Assembly: GCA_001899635.1 (NCBI GenBank) | Contig: MKVQ01000013.1 | Location: forward strand, 22,771-86,770 | DNA: 64,000 nt | Reading direction: 5' to 3' | From: Myxococcales bacterium 68-20 | GTDB lineage: Bacteria > Myxococcota_A > Polyangia > Polyangiales > Polyangiaceae | Shown here: positions 37,742 through 45,739 of the stretch, in pieces | Layout of the letters: the number at the start of each line of letters is the position of its first letter | Position numbering within the stretch: position 1 is the stretch's first letter | The notes under the pieces: generated by a model | What the model was told of the DNA's origin: nothing | The model's database searches: none | Seen by the model: only the letters and a program-made list of their open reading frames with translations | Program-made: the position numbers and the translations under genes

Positions 37742-37856
37742 CTCGTCTCACAGAGATCACGTCACCGCGATCGAGTCAACCGGTCTCGGTGTTACGGTAG
37801 CTACGTCGCTCACTCTGGATCTTCGGCTGCCCCGTCATTGGAGCAAGTTCAGCTGA

Positions 37857-38485
37857 ATGAGCAAAGGTCCGACCGTTACCTGCACGCTCACCACGATCCG
37901 CCCGTCGACGCCGACACACGACGCTGGCTCGTCGACGCCGACACCCGGTGGCGGCTCGTCGACGCCGGCCGACTACCCGAACGAGACGAGTACGGGAGCG
38001 AAGGGCATGCTCACGCCACGCTCGGGCGACTTCAGCGTCAACGTGGACGGGACGATCCTCGAGGACATCGACCTGAAAGGAGCGATTCGCGTCTACGCGA
38101 ACAACGTCACGATTCGGAACGCCAAGATCACGACCGGCAGCTACTGGCCGATCCTGTTCGACGGCACGGGTGGCGTCGTCGAGGACGCCACCCGATCGTC
38201 GGCACGGTGAGCTCGCAGGCGTGCGTTGGCGGCGCTGGCATGACGATCCGCCGCCTGAACTGTTCCGGAGCCAGCGACGGCGTCAAGCTGGGCTCGAGCT
38301 CGACGATGACCGATTCGTACATCCACGATCTCGGCACCAGTTCGGAGTCGCACAACGACGGGGTCGAGCTGGGAGCCAAGAACGTCCAACTCATCCACAA
38401 CACCATCCTGAACGCGCGGAGCCAGACGGCAGCCGTCTTCATCGGGGCGAGCGCTCCCTCGACGAACATCCTCGTCGAGGACGTC
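37857..38485 (+). pseudogene. Right-handed beta-helix protein remnant
   Basis: Starts only 60 bp from the IS630 right end and has no signal peptide, so its 5' part may have been lost. A Ser/Thr/Pro/Gly linker (AGSSTPTPGGGSSTPA) leads into GMLTPRSGDFSVNVDGTILE and the ladder of beta-helix rungs DLKGAIRVYANNVTIRNAKI. Frame 0 stops at 38210; a 1-nt change near 38,185 restores the helix in the next frame (IVGTVSSQACVGGAGMTIRR, DGVKLGSSSTMTDSYIHDLG, GVELGAKNVQLIHNTILNAR). Homology ends at NILVEDV near 38,485 where transposase sequence begins. It was probably a secreted pectate-lyase-like or adhesin-type protein. Confidence 0.7.
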
Positions 38486-39392
38486 GACGCGCCCGTTCGC
38501 GAAGGAGATGCCGTCGAGTATCAACGGTTCAATCTCCACGCCAGCGTCCGCATCGCTGCCGAGGATGATCGCGGTCGCGAGAGGCTCTGCAGGTACGGGG
38601 CACGTCCACCGTTTTCGCTCGCCCGACTTCGTGTGCTTCGGGGTGGCCTCGTTGCCTATCGAATCAAGAACCTCGGCGCCGGTCGGGCAAAGCATCGCGT
38701 GATGACGCCCCTCGAGCTGCTCGCGCGGCTCTCCGCGCTCGTGCCGCCGCCGCGCTACCCGCTCGTGCGCTACCACGGGGTGCTCGCACCGAGATCCTCG
38801 TGGCGACGCGAGATCGTTCCCCGCCGCCCGACCGACTCGAACGCCTCGACCGGGAGCGTGGGCGCGGCAGCGAAGAAGGGCTCTTGCAACTCTTCCTCTC
38901 ATGAAGAGCCGGCGGCAGCAGACACGGCGGGGGCATCAGGCGCTCGCGCCCTCCGAGCGGATGAGGATGGTCGGCCCGTTGCCGGAGCGAGCTCACGGAC
39001 CGCCCCCCTCCGCGATGGCTGGCGCCGCGGTCGGCGCCTCCGCCGAGTACGTTCGGGTTCCCCTCGTTGCGGCTGACCGCAACGGCGCAGCCGACATGGA
39101 GCAGCTCACGCCCAACGTCCTCGGCGTCCGGCACTGGTCTCGCCTCCTCGGCGGCCTCCTCTACGCCACGTCACCGAGGCTGCGATGGTCACAGCTCCTC
39201 CGGCGCACGTTCGACGTGGACGTCCTCGAGTGCCCGAAGTGCAAGGGCCGCCTCCGCATCGTCGAGGCTGTTGTCGAGACGGACGCCGCGCCCCGCATCC
39301 TGGAACACCTGGGTCTCCCAACCGAGTCCCCGCGCTTGGTCCGCGCCCGCGATCCGACCACCCTCGACGGCGAGGAGCCCGACGCCGCATAG
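38486..39392 (+). pseudogene. IS91-type (Y2, rolling-circle) transposase remnant
   Basis: First part, in frame with the end of the beta-helix remnant: NLHASVRIAAEDDRGRERLC, then YGARPPFSLARL, VAYRIKNLG and HRVMTPLELLARLSALVPPP followed by YPLVRYHGVLAPRSSWRR, the core of IS91/IS801-type transposases. After about 38,830 the frame shifts by one and the C-terminal part follows: LGVRHWSRLLGGLLYATSPR, LRWSQLLRRTFDVDVLECPK and a CxxC-like CPKCKGRLRI ribbon, ending at 39392. The N-terminal part with the HUH and tyrosine motifs is missing, so the remnant cannot transpose. One of the 108-bp repeats lies 55 bp downstream. Confidence 0.8.
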
Positions 39393-39447
39393 CGAGCGAC
39401 GCCCGAACGCCGCCTCGCCAAGGCAGCCGTGCGCCTTTGGACGTGCT

Positions 39448-39555
39448 CAACTGGTCGGCGATTCCGCTGCAGGTGGAATTCGTAGATTGGGCGTTAGGTG
39501 AACGCCTTCCGGGCCGAGGCTTTCTCCGGTCGCGCGCGCTCGGATTTCCTTCTCG
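39448..39555 (+). repeat. 108-bp repeat, copy 1
   Basis: Starts CAACTGGTCGGCGATTCCGC and ends GATTTCCTTCTCG. It differs from copy 3 (55268-55375, opposite strand) by two or three substitutions, and from copy 2 (51097-51202) by a few substitutions and two 1-2 nt gaps. It includes a PstI-like CTGCAG and EcoRI-like GAATTC close together and an ATTCC/GGAAT inverted pair. It lies between the IS91 remnant and the 3' end of the next gene. It has no obvious coding role. Confidence 0.9.
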
Positions 39556-39625
39556 CCCGCGTAGCCACCAAACTCCCAGGTCGCCACGGCGGAGAGCCAG
39601 ATGTCCCAGAGCGGTCGAGCGAGCT

Positions 39626-40309
39626 TTACGTCTGCCGCGAAGCAACCCCAAGCGCGCGGAGGAGCTCGTTGATGCGGCCAGACCTGACCAGCTCGCGCAC
39701 ACCTCGAAAGGCGTCTCGAGGAGTCGACCCGACGCCAAGACCTTTCAGCACTTCTAGCAGAGCCACGAAGTCGGGGTCGTCCCAGACCTCTCCGTGAATG
39801 GTCTTCCCGTTCTGGTTGTCGACCACCCAATCGCCGCCACCGAAGTGGCAGAGCACGGGAACGTCGCAGGAGGCACCATGGAGCAAGCCGCCTTCTTCGT
39901 TGCATTCGAACGCCATGACCTCGTCGGCCGTGACCGATCCGGTGGCGAGGAGATTGCCCGTGTGACTCAAGATGCTGCGCGCCCGCACATTTCCGCGCAC
40001 GTAGACGTCGTAGTACTGATTCACCTCCAGCACGCCGGTAATCTCGACGTTTCCGCGGACGAAGATCGTGAAGTAGTTGTCCCACGGCTGCTCGCCCGTC
40101 GGCGCCACGAATCCCGGACACCGCGCGAGGAGCTCCTTCGACGAGATGTCTCCTTCGATGCGAAGGTCGTCGAGCCAAGCGAAGACCGTCGCCCCGTTCG
40201 GCAGCTTCTCCAAGGCGTCGTCGAGCCCGTCGGCGGCTTCCTCGCCCACGAACCCCTGCACCATCGGCAGGTCCAGCGGCTCCCTGATCTCGATCGCAAG
40301 TTCAGTCAT
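39626..40309 (-). CDS. Hypothetical protein, possibly beta-helical
   Basis: 227 residues from ATG 40309 (MTELAIEIREPLDLP); a frame open to 40423 adds residues of poor quality. The central part has short alternating strands with Asn/Gly turns (FVRGNVEITGVLEVNQYYDV, YVRGNVRARSILSHTGNLLA, GSVTADEVMAFECNEEGG), a bactofilin- or polymer-forming-like beta-helix pattern. The C-terminus is a four-helix tail (LLEVLKGLGVGSTPRDAFRG). I do not recognise a family. It is isolated, bordered by a 108-bp repeat on its 3' side and IS debris on its 5' side. Confidence 0.65.
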   Translation of the reverse strand: MTELAIEIREPLDLPMVQGFVGEEAADGLDDALEKLPNGATVFAWLDDLRIEGDISSKELLARCPGFVAPTGEQPWDNYFTIFVRGNVEITGVLEVNQYYDVYVRGNVRARSILSHTGNLLATGSVTADEVMAFECNEEGGLLHGASCDVPVLCHFGGGDWVVDNQNGKTIHGEVWDDPDFVALLEVLKGLGVGSTPRDAFRGVRELVRSGRINELLRALGVASRQT

Positions 40310-40437
40310 CGTTCTGCAGAATAGACACGACGACCTGCCCGTCTGCAACTGCCACCGCGGTCGATTTTTGCTTTGTCGCTCCCGCGCAAACACCGAGACC
40401 GCTTGATCCGATCCCGCGGGCATGATCGCGACGGGAT

Positions 40438-40500
40438 GTGATCACCCCGTTGAAATTGCGCGAGACGGTTTTTCGCGCTCGAGCCGAAGGCCGCTCGTTC
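40438..40500 (+). pseudogene. IS630 transposase N-terminal remnant
   Basis: MITPLKLRETVFRARAEGRS aligns with MPIPMKLREAVLQARDQGCS of the intact IS630 transposase in this window. The similarity stops after about 20 residues and the frame ends at 40632 without further transposase motifs. It comes from a relative, not from the same element. Confidence 0.55.
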
Positions 40501-40723
40501 GGAGGACTTTCGCGATGCCTTCGAGAGCGTTCTGTCTGCCGACGCGCTGAACGACGATCACAGATACGCATTGTTGGTAGTCATTCGCGGGCTGAGTGGA
40601 GCGAAATGACCATGGCCGGCGAAGCGTCGTGAGGTGATCATGAGCGCCATGCTGCCCGGAGGCTCCGCAAGGGCGAATGCCTCGCCGGCGACGCATTCCG
40701 CAAGTCGAGCGCTCGGATGCCGA

Positions 40724-40813
40724 ACGGCGATCGAGGTGGTCGAGAGCGTGTACCAGCTCGCCGGGGATGATCAGGCGTGGCTCCAGCATGTGGCCGACGC
40801 TGCGGCGCCCGAA
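40724..40813 (+). pseudogene. N-terminal scrap of a LuxR-type regulator
   Basis: AIEVVESVYQLAGDDQAWLQ and HVADAAAPE resemble the start of myxobacterial LuxR-family regulators (VVExVYxLxGDxxxWLxxxxxAxxP). Nothing of the rest of such a protein follows; glucoamylase-like sequence appears 80 bp later. The identification is by pattern memory over 30 residues only. Confidence 0.35.
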
Positions 40814-40893
40814 CCCGACCGATCCATCTGCGAAAGCTCAACGATGTGGATGGAGGAGTGCAGCACGCGATCGGGGGCGCCGAGTCGCGCGGG

Positions 40894-41318
40894 GCGCGCG
40901 ATGCACTACGAGGGGTCCTCGACGCGAGCCTGCGCCTCCTCCCGGCGCTGGGCTTCCTACCCGGCGACGATCCGCGCGTGCGCGGCACCGTCACCGCGAT
41001 CGAGCGGAGTCTGACGAAGGACGGCTTCGTCGCGCGATACACCACCGGCGCAACGTCGACGGACTTCCGGGAGTGGAGGGCGCGTTCCTCGCGTGCTCCT
41101 TCTGGATGGTCGAGGCGCTCGCCGCGATCGGCCGCTCCGACGACACCCGGACGATGCTCGAGCGCGTGCTCTCGGTTCGGAACGACGTCGGGCTCCTGTC
41201 GGAGGAGTTCGACGTCGAGCGTCGCCGGCTCATCGGAAACTTCCCTCGAGCTTTCGCTCACGTCGGGATCGTCAACGGGGCCATCACCTTGGCCACCGGT
41301 CGTCCCCACGAGCGTTGA
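40894..41318 (+). pseudogene. GH15 glucoamylase C-terminal remnant
   Basis: The first part reads DASLRLLPALGFLPGDDPRV and RGTVTAIERSLTKDGFVARY. After a 1-nt frame change near 41,053 it continues DGLPGVEGAFLACSFWMVEA, LAAIGRSDDTRTMLERVLSV and NDVGLLSEEFDV, ending at a stop at 41318. These are hallmark C-terminal motifs of bacterial glycoside hydrolase 15 (glucan 1,4-alpha-glucosidase or trehalase-like), including the catalytic-base Glu region (GLLSEEFD). The N-terminal two thirds are absent. Confidence 0.75.
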
Positions 41319-41499
41319 ACGGCCGTCCTCGTCGCGGAGGACTGGAGAACGGAGCGCCGCGCGCTACGGGAGCGCGATCTTCACTGATGACGGACTCGAT
41401 GCGATGGACCGACGCGTCGTGTCCTCGGGCGAGCGCAGCGCCGGGATGGGTGCCCGCCATGCGGTCGCCGAGCAGGGCGGCGGCCGCGAGCGCAGCGCT

Positions 41500-41740
41500 T
41501 CAAGGCGAGCGCGTCACGACGGCGGCGTTCACTCCTGCGCCAGCGTTGGCGCTCTGACGAGGCGAACCGTCACCGAAGTCTGCCGTCCCCGCGAATATGC
41601 CGACGTATGCGATCTTGCCGGAGGGCGCAGCGCCGATGCCCTGACCCTGGATGAGCGCGCCGTCGCCGGTCGTCGCTCCAAAGCCCCACTGAGCGACGAG
41701 CGACGGGTTCATCTTGAGCGCGAAGAGCACCTGGTTGCGG
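41500..41740 (-). pseudogene. Beta-propeller (SBBP-like) repeat remnant
   Basis: On the minus strand QWGFGATTGDGALIQGQGIG followed by KIAYVGIFAGTADFGDGS matches the repeat of secreted myxobacterial SBBP/propeller proteins (WxxxFGxxxxxxGxxIAxxxxGxxxxxGxFxGTxDFGGG). Only one to one and a half repeats are left, ending at 41500. It abuts, head-on, the Ig/MYXO-CTERM remnant. Confidence 0.5.
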
Positions 41741-41744
41741 GCGT

Positions 41745-42088
41745 TGCTCGACGGAAAGGCGCAGCTCAACACGAGCGCGCTTGCGGCCGGAAGCCGCTCG
41801 ATCACGGCGGTCTACCTTGGGACCGGAGCGTTCGCGCCCAGCAGCTCGGCACCGATCCTGGTCGAAGTCGCCGCCGCTCCGACGCCACCGCCGGCAAGCT
41901 CCAATGAAGCACCGCCCGCCGCGAACGGGCCGACCGCAACCGAGCATGGGGAGACGGCCCCGAGCGTGGCGGCTACGGACGACGGGGGATGCAGCACCGG
42001 TGGCCGTACGAACATCTCCGGCGCCTCGCTCCTCGGCACGCTCCTGACCGCCGCCCTCGTCGTGATGAGCCGCCGTCGCCGGCGCTAG
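41745..42088 (+). pseudogene. Ig-like domain + MYXO-CTERM tail remnant
   Basis: LLDGKAQLNTSALAAGSRSI followed by TAVYLGTGAFAPSSSAPILV is the end of a bacterial Ig-like (Big_3-type) domain. A Pro/Ala/Thr linker then leads to GGCSTGG, a hydrophobic helix (LLGTLLTAALVVM) and a terminal Arg cluster, the MYXO-CTERM sorting signal of myxobacteria. The 5' part of the gene is missing. The tail would have directed surface anchoring of a secreted protein. Confidence 0.7.
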
Positions 42089-42232
42089 ACCGCAAGCCGG
42101 CCCCCTCCTGCCTGAGCTTCGCCGTCCGCGAGCCCCACTCCTGGGGGCTCGCAGCGCGAAGCGAACAACCTGGGTGCGAACAAACCAGGTTGAACGGTCT
42201 GCGCGGGTCCGGACACAGACGCGCACTGACCG

Positions 42233-43546
42233 ATGGCACGCCTGACTTCGAAGCCGACCGCGCGCTGGAGGGGCGCCGCGACTCCCTTCTGCGACGCGCG
42301 GCTCCCCTTCACGTTTGCGAGGCGGGCCTTGGCGCTCTGCGCCTTCACGGTCGCGCTCATGGTGTCACCGCGAGCGCTGGCTCAGCCGGAGCCGGACGCG
42401 GGGGCCGCGGCCGAAACGACCGCACCGTCCGTGGAAGTCACCCCCTCGATCGCTCCGCCAGCGACGACCGCTCCTCCGGCTGTCCAAGCGCCGGCCCCGC
42501 CTCCGCCGGCGCCAGCGTCCTCGCCGGCTCCCCCCGAAGAGACCGGCTTCGGCGTCGCTCCGTTCGTCGTGCCGGCCTACCAGGACGAGACCAGCTTTCT
42601 GCTCGGTGCCGCGGCAGTCGCATTCTACCGGCAGCCGGAGGCCGCGCATCGTCGCGAATCGCAGGTCCTCCTCGCAGGCGCAGCGAGCTTGCGCAAGCAG
42701 TTCACCGGCCTTCTCTCCCCGGACCTCTACCTCGCCGACGATCGCTTTCACGTCGGTGGAACGATCAGCGCGGCACGCTTCCCGGATCGATTCTTCGGCG
42801 TCGAGAGTCGCGAACGACTCTCCGCGGAGGAGCGCTACACGCCCATCTACGTCGAGATCGAGGCGAGCCCGAAGATTCGCGTCCTGCGCAACCACTACGT
42901 CTACGTCGGCCCGTCCATTCGCTACCAGTACGCCGACATCACCGAGCGCGCCGATGGAGGACTCCTCGCGCGCCGCACCGTCACCGGCGCCGACGGCGGC
43001 TCGACGTTCCAGCTCGGCGCACGCGCCTTCTGGGACGCACGGGACAACACCCTCTACCCGACGCGTGGAACGTTCACCGAGATCGGCTTCCTCGCGTCCG
43101 ACACGAAGGTCGCGTCCGACTTCAGTTTCACTCGAACGAGGCTCGATGCGAAGCAATACATCTCGGCATTCTTCCCGCGACACGTCCTCGGCCTACAGGA
43201 GGTCGTCGAGCTCCGCACCGGAGATGCTCCTTTCTACGATCTCGGAAAGCTGGGAGGCAGCCGCCTTCTGCGCGGTCACTTCGAAGGCAAGCACCGTGAT
43301 GCGCAGCTCGCCGCCGTGCAGGTCGAGTACCGACTCCCGCTCTTCTGGCGGATCGGCGCCGTGGCCTTCGGCGGTGCCGGCGTCGTTGCTCCCTCCGTGT
43401 CGGCCTTCGACCGCGCGAAGGTCTACGCCTCCGGCGGCGGTGGGCTCCGCTTCGCTCCCTCGAAGAAGGCTCCGGTCAACATCCGGCTCGACGTGGCCTA
43501 CGGCGACGAGCCTCGGTTCTACCTCGATGTCGGCGAATCGTTCTGA
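42233..43546 (+). CDS. Omp85/BamA-barrel outer-membrane protein
   Basis: 437 residues. Signal peptide of about 50 residues ending VSPRALAQPEP, then a Pro/Ala linker to about 105 (APAPPPPAPASSPAP). From GFGVAPFVVPAYQDETSFLL the sequence alternates hydrophobic strands as in the C-terminal barrel of Omp85/surface-antigen proteins: TSFLLGAAAVAFYRQPE, FWDARDNTLYPTRGTFTEIG (the conserved xDxRDNxxYPTRG motif), KYISAF-like strands, LGGSRLLRGHFEGKHRD (RGF/RGH motif of lid loop 6) and closing strand GDEPRFYLDVGESF with terminal Phe. POTRA domains are absent. The membrane kinase gene starts 1 bp after its stop, so both are cotranscribed. Confidence 0.88.
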   Translation: MARLTSKPTARWRGAATPFCDARLPFTFARRALALCAFTVALMVSPRALAQPEPDAGAAAETTAPSVEVTPSIAPPATTAPPAVQAPAPPPPAPASSPAPPEETGFGVAPFVVPAYQDETSFLLGAAAVAFYRQPEAAHRRESQVLLAGAASLRKQFTGLLSPDLYLADDRFHVGGTISAARFPDRFFGVESRERLSAEERYTPIYVEIEASPKIRVLRNHYVYVGPSIRYQYADITERADGGLLARRTVTGADGGSTFQLGARAFWDARDNTLYPTRGTFTEIGFLASDTKVASDFSFTRTRLDAKQYISAFFPRHVLGLQEVVELRTGDAPFYDLGKLGGSRLLRGHFEGKHRDAQLAAVQVEYRLPLFWRIGAVAFGGAGVVAPSVSAFDRAKVYASGGGGLRFAPSKKAPVNIRLDVAYGDEPRFYLDVGESF

Positions 43547-43547
43547 C

Positions 43548-45092
43548 ATGCGCTCGCCGCTGCCCACGTCCCTCACTGGTGCGAGGCGACCGTCGCGCAA
43601 GGTTGCATCCGTTCCGGACACGTCGATCGATCCGGTCTCGAGCGCGGTCGAAGACGAAGAGCTCGCGCTCATCCAGAACCGCCTCGGGATCGTCTACGGC
43701 GTGCTTGGAGCGATCCTCCTCGCGCTCTGGGCGCTCGCGGCAACCCTCGCCGTCGCCACGACGCCCGATCACGGTCTCCGCAGGCTCTCGTCCTTCGGGC
43801 GGATCGGTCACCTCGTGATGGCGCTTGCACTCCTCGCGGGCTACGTCGTCTGCCGCAGTGGGCGCCGGTCCCGCGCGATGCTCTCCGTCCTCGATCTCGG
43901 CGGGATGGCGCTCATCGGCCTCCTCGCCGGCGCAGCCATCTCGTTCGCCCCCGGCTTCCGGGTCGAGCTCATGAGCGTGCTCGCGATCGGCCTCACGCTC
44001 CCCCTCCGCGCGGCGCTCGTTCCCACTCCCCCAAGGTGGACTCTCCTCGTCGCTGCGCTGAGCGCCATACCGGCCCCGATCGGGACGATCCTCTCGAGCC
44101 TCGCCGACTCGACCTGGAATGCGACGGTGGTCCCCCGGGCGCCCTTCGGATTCATCGCGTGTGCCTGGACGGTAGCAAGCGTCGTATCGTCCTTCGCGAT
44201 CGCCCGCGTGATGTATGGCCTGCGAACCGAGATCCGAAAGGTGATGAAGCTGGGGCCCTACACCCTGGACGAGAAGATCGGCGAAGGCGGAATGGGGATC
44301 GTCTATCGCGCCCGCCATGCGCTCCTCCGCCGTCCGACCGCGGTGAAGATCCTCGCTCGTGACCGCAATGATCCGTCGAGCGTCTGGCGCTTCGAGCGCG
44401 AGGTCCAGATCACGAGCGAGCTCACCCATCCGAATACGATCGCGATCTACGACTTCGGGCGTACGCGCGGCGGCCTCTTCTATTACGCCATGGAGCTCCT
44501 CGACGGGATGACGCTCCAGGAGCTCGTGGGGAAGGAGGGCCCGCTACCACCTTCGCGCGCCATCCCGATCCTCGCGCAGGTCGTGGGTGCCCTCGGGGAG
44601 GCGCATGCCGCCGGCCTCGTCCATCGCGACGTCAAGCCCTCGAACATCATGCTCTGCGAGCGCGGCGGGCTCCGCGACTTCGTGAAGGTCCTCGACTTCG
44701 GGCTCGTGAAGTCGCTGGGCGTACCGAACGATCCGCAGATGAGCCGGGAGAGCTCGATCAAGGGCACGCCGCTCTACATGGCCCCAGAGGCGGTGCTCGA
44801 GCCGAGCTCCCTCGATGCGCGGGCGGACATCTACGCGGTCGGTGCGGTCGCCTACTTCATCCTCACCGGCCGTCCACCGTTCGAGGGCTCGAACATCGTG
44901 GAGATCTGCAGCCAGCACCTCCACGTGCCGCCGGTGCCGCCGTCGCAGCACGTCCCCGGCATCGCCGCGGAGCTCGACGCCCTCGTGCTGTCGTGCCTCG
45001 CCAAGGCTCCGAAGGATCGGCCAGCGAGCGCCGCCGAGATCCTGGCCCGTCTTCCCGCGACGTCGAGCCGGCAGCCTGCCGTGAGCGCGTAG
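43548..45092 (+). CDS. Membrane Ser/Thr protein kinase with N-terminal multi-helix domain
   Basis: 514 residues from ATG 43548, 1 bp after the outer-membrane protein stop. About six hydrophobic helices lie between residues 45 and 230 (GVLGAILLALWALAATLAVA, LVMALALLAGYVVC, MALIGLLAGAAISF and others). The kinase domain at 238-505 has all motifs: GEGGMGIVYRA, TAVKIL (Lys), VHRDVKPSNIML, LDFGLVK, GTPLYMAPEAV and the closing DRPASAAEILARL. Having the sensor helices before the kinase domain is less usual than the kinase-first order. It would transmit an envelope signal to the cytosol, possibly concerning the partner barrel. Confidence 0.92.
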   Translation: MRSPLPTSLTGARRPSRKVASVPDTSIDPVSSAVEDEELALIQNRLGIVYGVLGAILLALWALAATLAVATTPDHGLRRLSSFGRIGHLVMALALLAGYVVCRSGRRSRAMLSVLDLGGMALIGLLAGAAISFAPGFRVELMSVLAIGLTLPLRAALVPTPPRWTLLVAALSAIPAPIGTILSSLADSTWNATVVPRAPFGFIACAWTVASVVSSFAIARVMYGLRTEIRKVMKLGPYTLDEKIGEGGMGIVYRARHALLRRPTAVKILARDRNDPSSVWRFEREVQITSELTHPNTIAIYDFGRTRGGLFYYAMELLDGMTLQELVGKEGPLPPSRAIPILAQVVGALGEAHAAGLVHRDVKPSNIMLCERGGLRDFVKVLDFGLVKSLGVPNDPQMSRESSIKGTPLYMAPEAVLEPSSLDARADIYAVGAVAYFILTGRPPFEGSNIVEICSQHLHVPPVPPSQHVPGIAAELDALVLSCLAKAPKDRPASAAEILARLPATSSRQPAVSA

Positions 45093-45112
45093 CCGCGCCG
45101 GCGAGAAGGCCG

Positions 45113-45544
45113 TCAGCCGTCCCAGTGCCCGGTCGGGCGTGCGTCGAGAGGAACACTGGAGGCCTCGACGACGACCCCGCCCTCGATCGTCAGCACCCGG
45201 TCGCAGATGGTGCGCACCTTGGGGTCGTGGGTCACGATCAGGAGCGCACGTCCGAGCTCGCGCGCCAGCTTGGCGAAGAGCTCGAGGACGACCTTGCCGA
45301 CGGTCGCGTCGAGGTTGGCGGTAGGCTCATCGGCCAGGAGCACCGGCGGCTCGGCGACGAGCGCGCGTGCGATCGCCACCCGCTGCTTCTGCCCGCCGGA
45401 GAGATCGCGTGGGAGAAAGCGCGCGCGGTCTCCGAGCCCGACCAGCGTGAGCGCGTTCTGAGCTGCCTGCCGGGCGGCATCCCGGTCGAGGCCCTTCAAG
45501 CGGAGCGCATAGGCGACGTTGTCGAGCGCCGAGAGCGCAGGCAA
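45113..45544 (-). pseudogene. LolD/MacB-type ABC ATPase, N-terminus lost
   Basis: Contains the second half of an ABC ATPase: LPALSALDNVAYALRLKG after the Q-loop, the signature LSGGQKQRVAIARALVAEP, Walker B VLLADEPTANLD and the H-loop IVTHDPKV, ending HWDG. Everything before, including Walker A, is missing; sequence upstream of 45,544 is unrelated though the frame stays open to 45682. No permease partner is nearby. It cannot bind ATP productively. Confidence 0.8.
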
Positions 45545-45739
45545 TTGCTCATCGGGCAATGGTACGACGCGACGCGACGCGAACCCTGATACTTCTGTCG
45601 AAGACGGCGAACGACGAGAAGGACGCGAAGCCGCGCGGAAGCGCACGAGCATCCCGCCGCCGAGGGGCTCCGCGCGCCCCACGATCCGCGGAGCGCGTCC
45701 TTCGCGTGATCGTTTCGCCCGAACGAACGCGGTCGTTCG

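Larger units (their letters stand above)
36778..37797 (-). mobile_element. IS630-family insertion sequence, about 1,020 bp
   Basis: Terminal inverted repeats begin CCGTATAACCGAGA on the left (36778) and, read inward from the right end (37797), CCGTAACACCGAGA; similarity continues to a shared TTGA about 25 nt in. Each end abuts TA (36776-36777 and 37798-37799), the target dinucleotide duplicated by IS630/Tc1-type elements. It carries a single transposase read from two frames with a slippery A8. Length and ends are intact, so it is probably still mobile. Confidence 0.88.

Noticed and set aside
38141-38902. Minus-strand frame across the beta-helix/IS91 junction
   Set aside because: The + strand shows two recognisable protein families across the same interval.
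40777-41907. 376-codon frame taken as one gene
   Set aside because: Only 40,894 to about 41,053 is protein-like (GH15); the continuation of GH15 is in another frame.
42315-43547. Upstream extension of the membrane kinase frame
   Set aside because: It is an out-of-frame reading of the outer-membrane barrel gene, Arg/Ser-rich; ATG 43548 directly follows that gene's stop.
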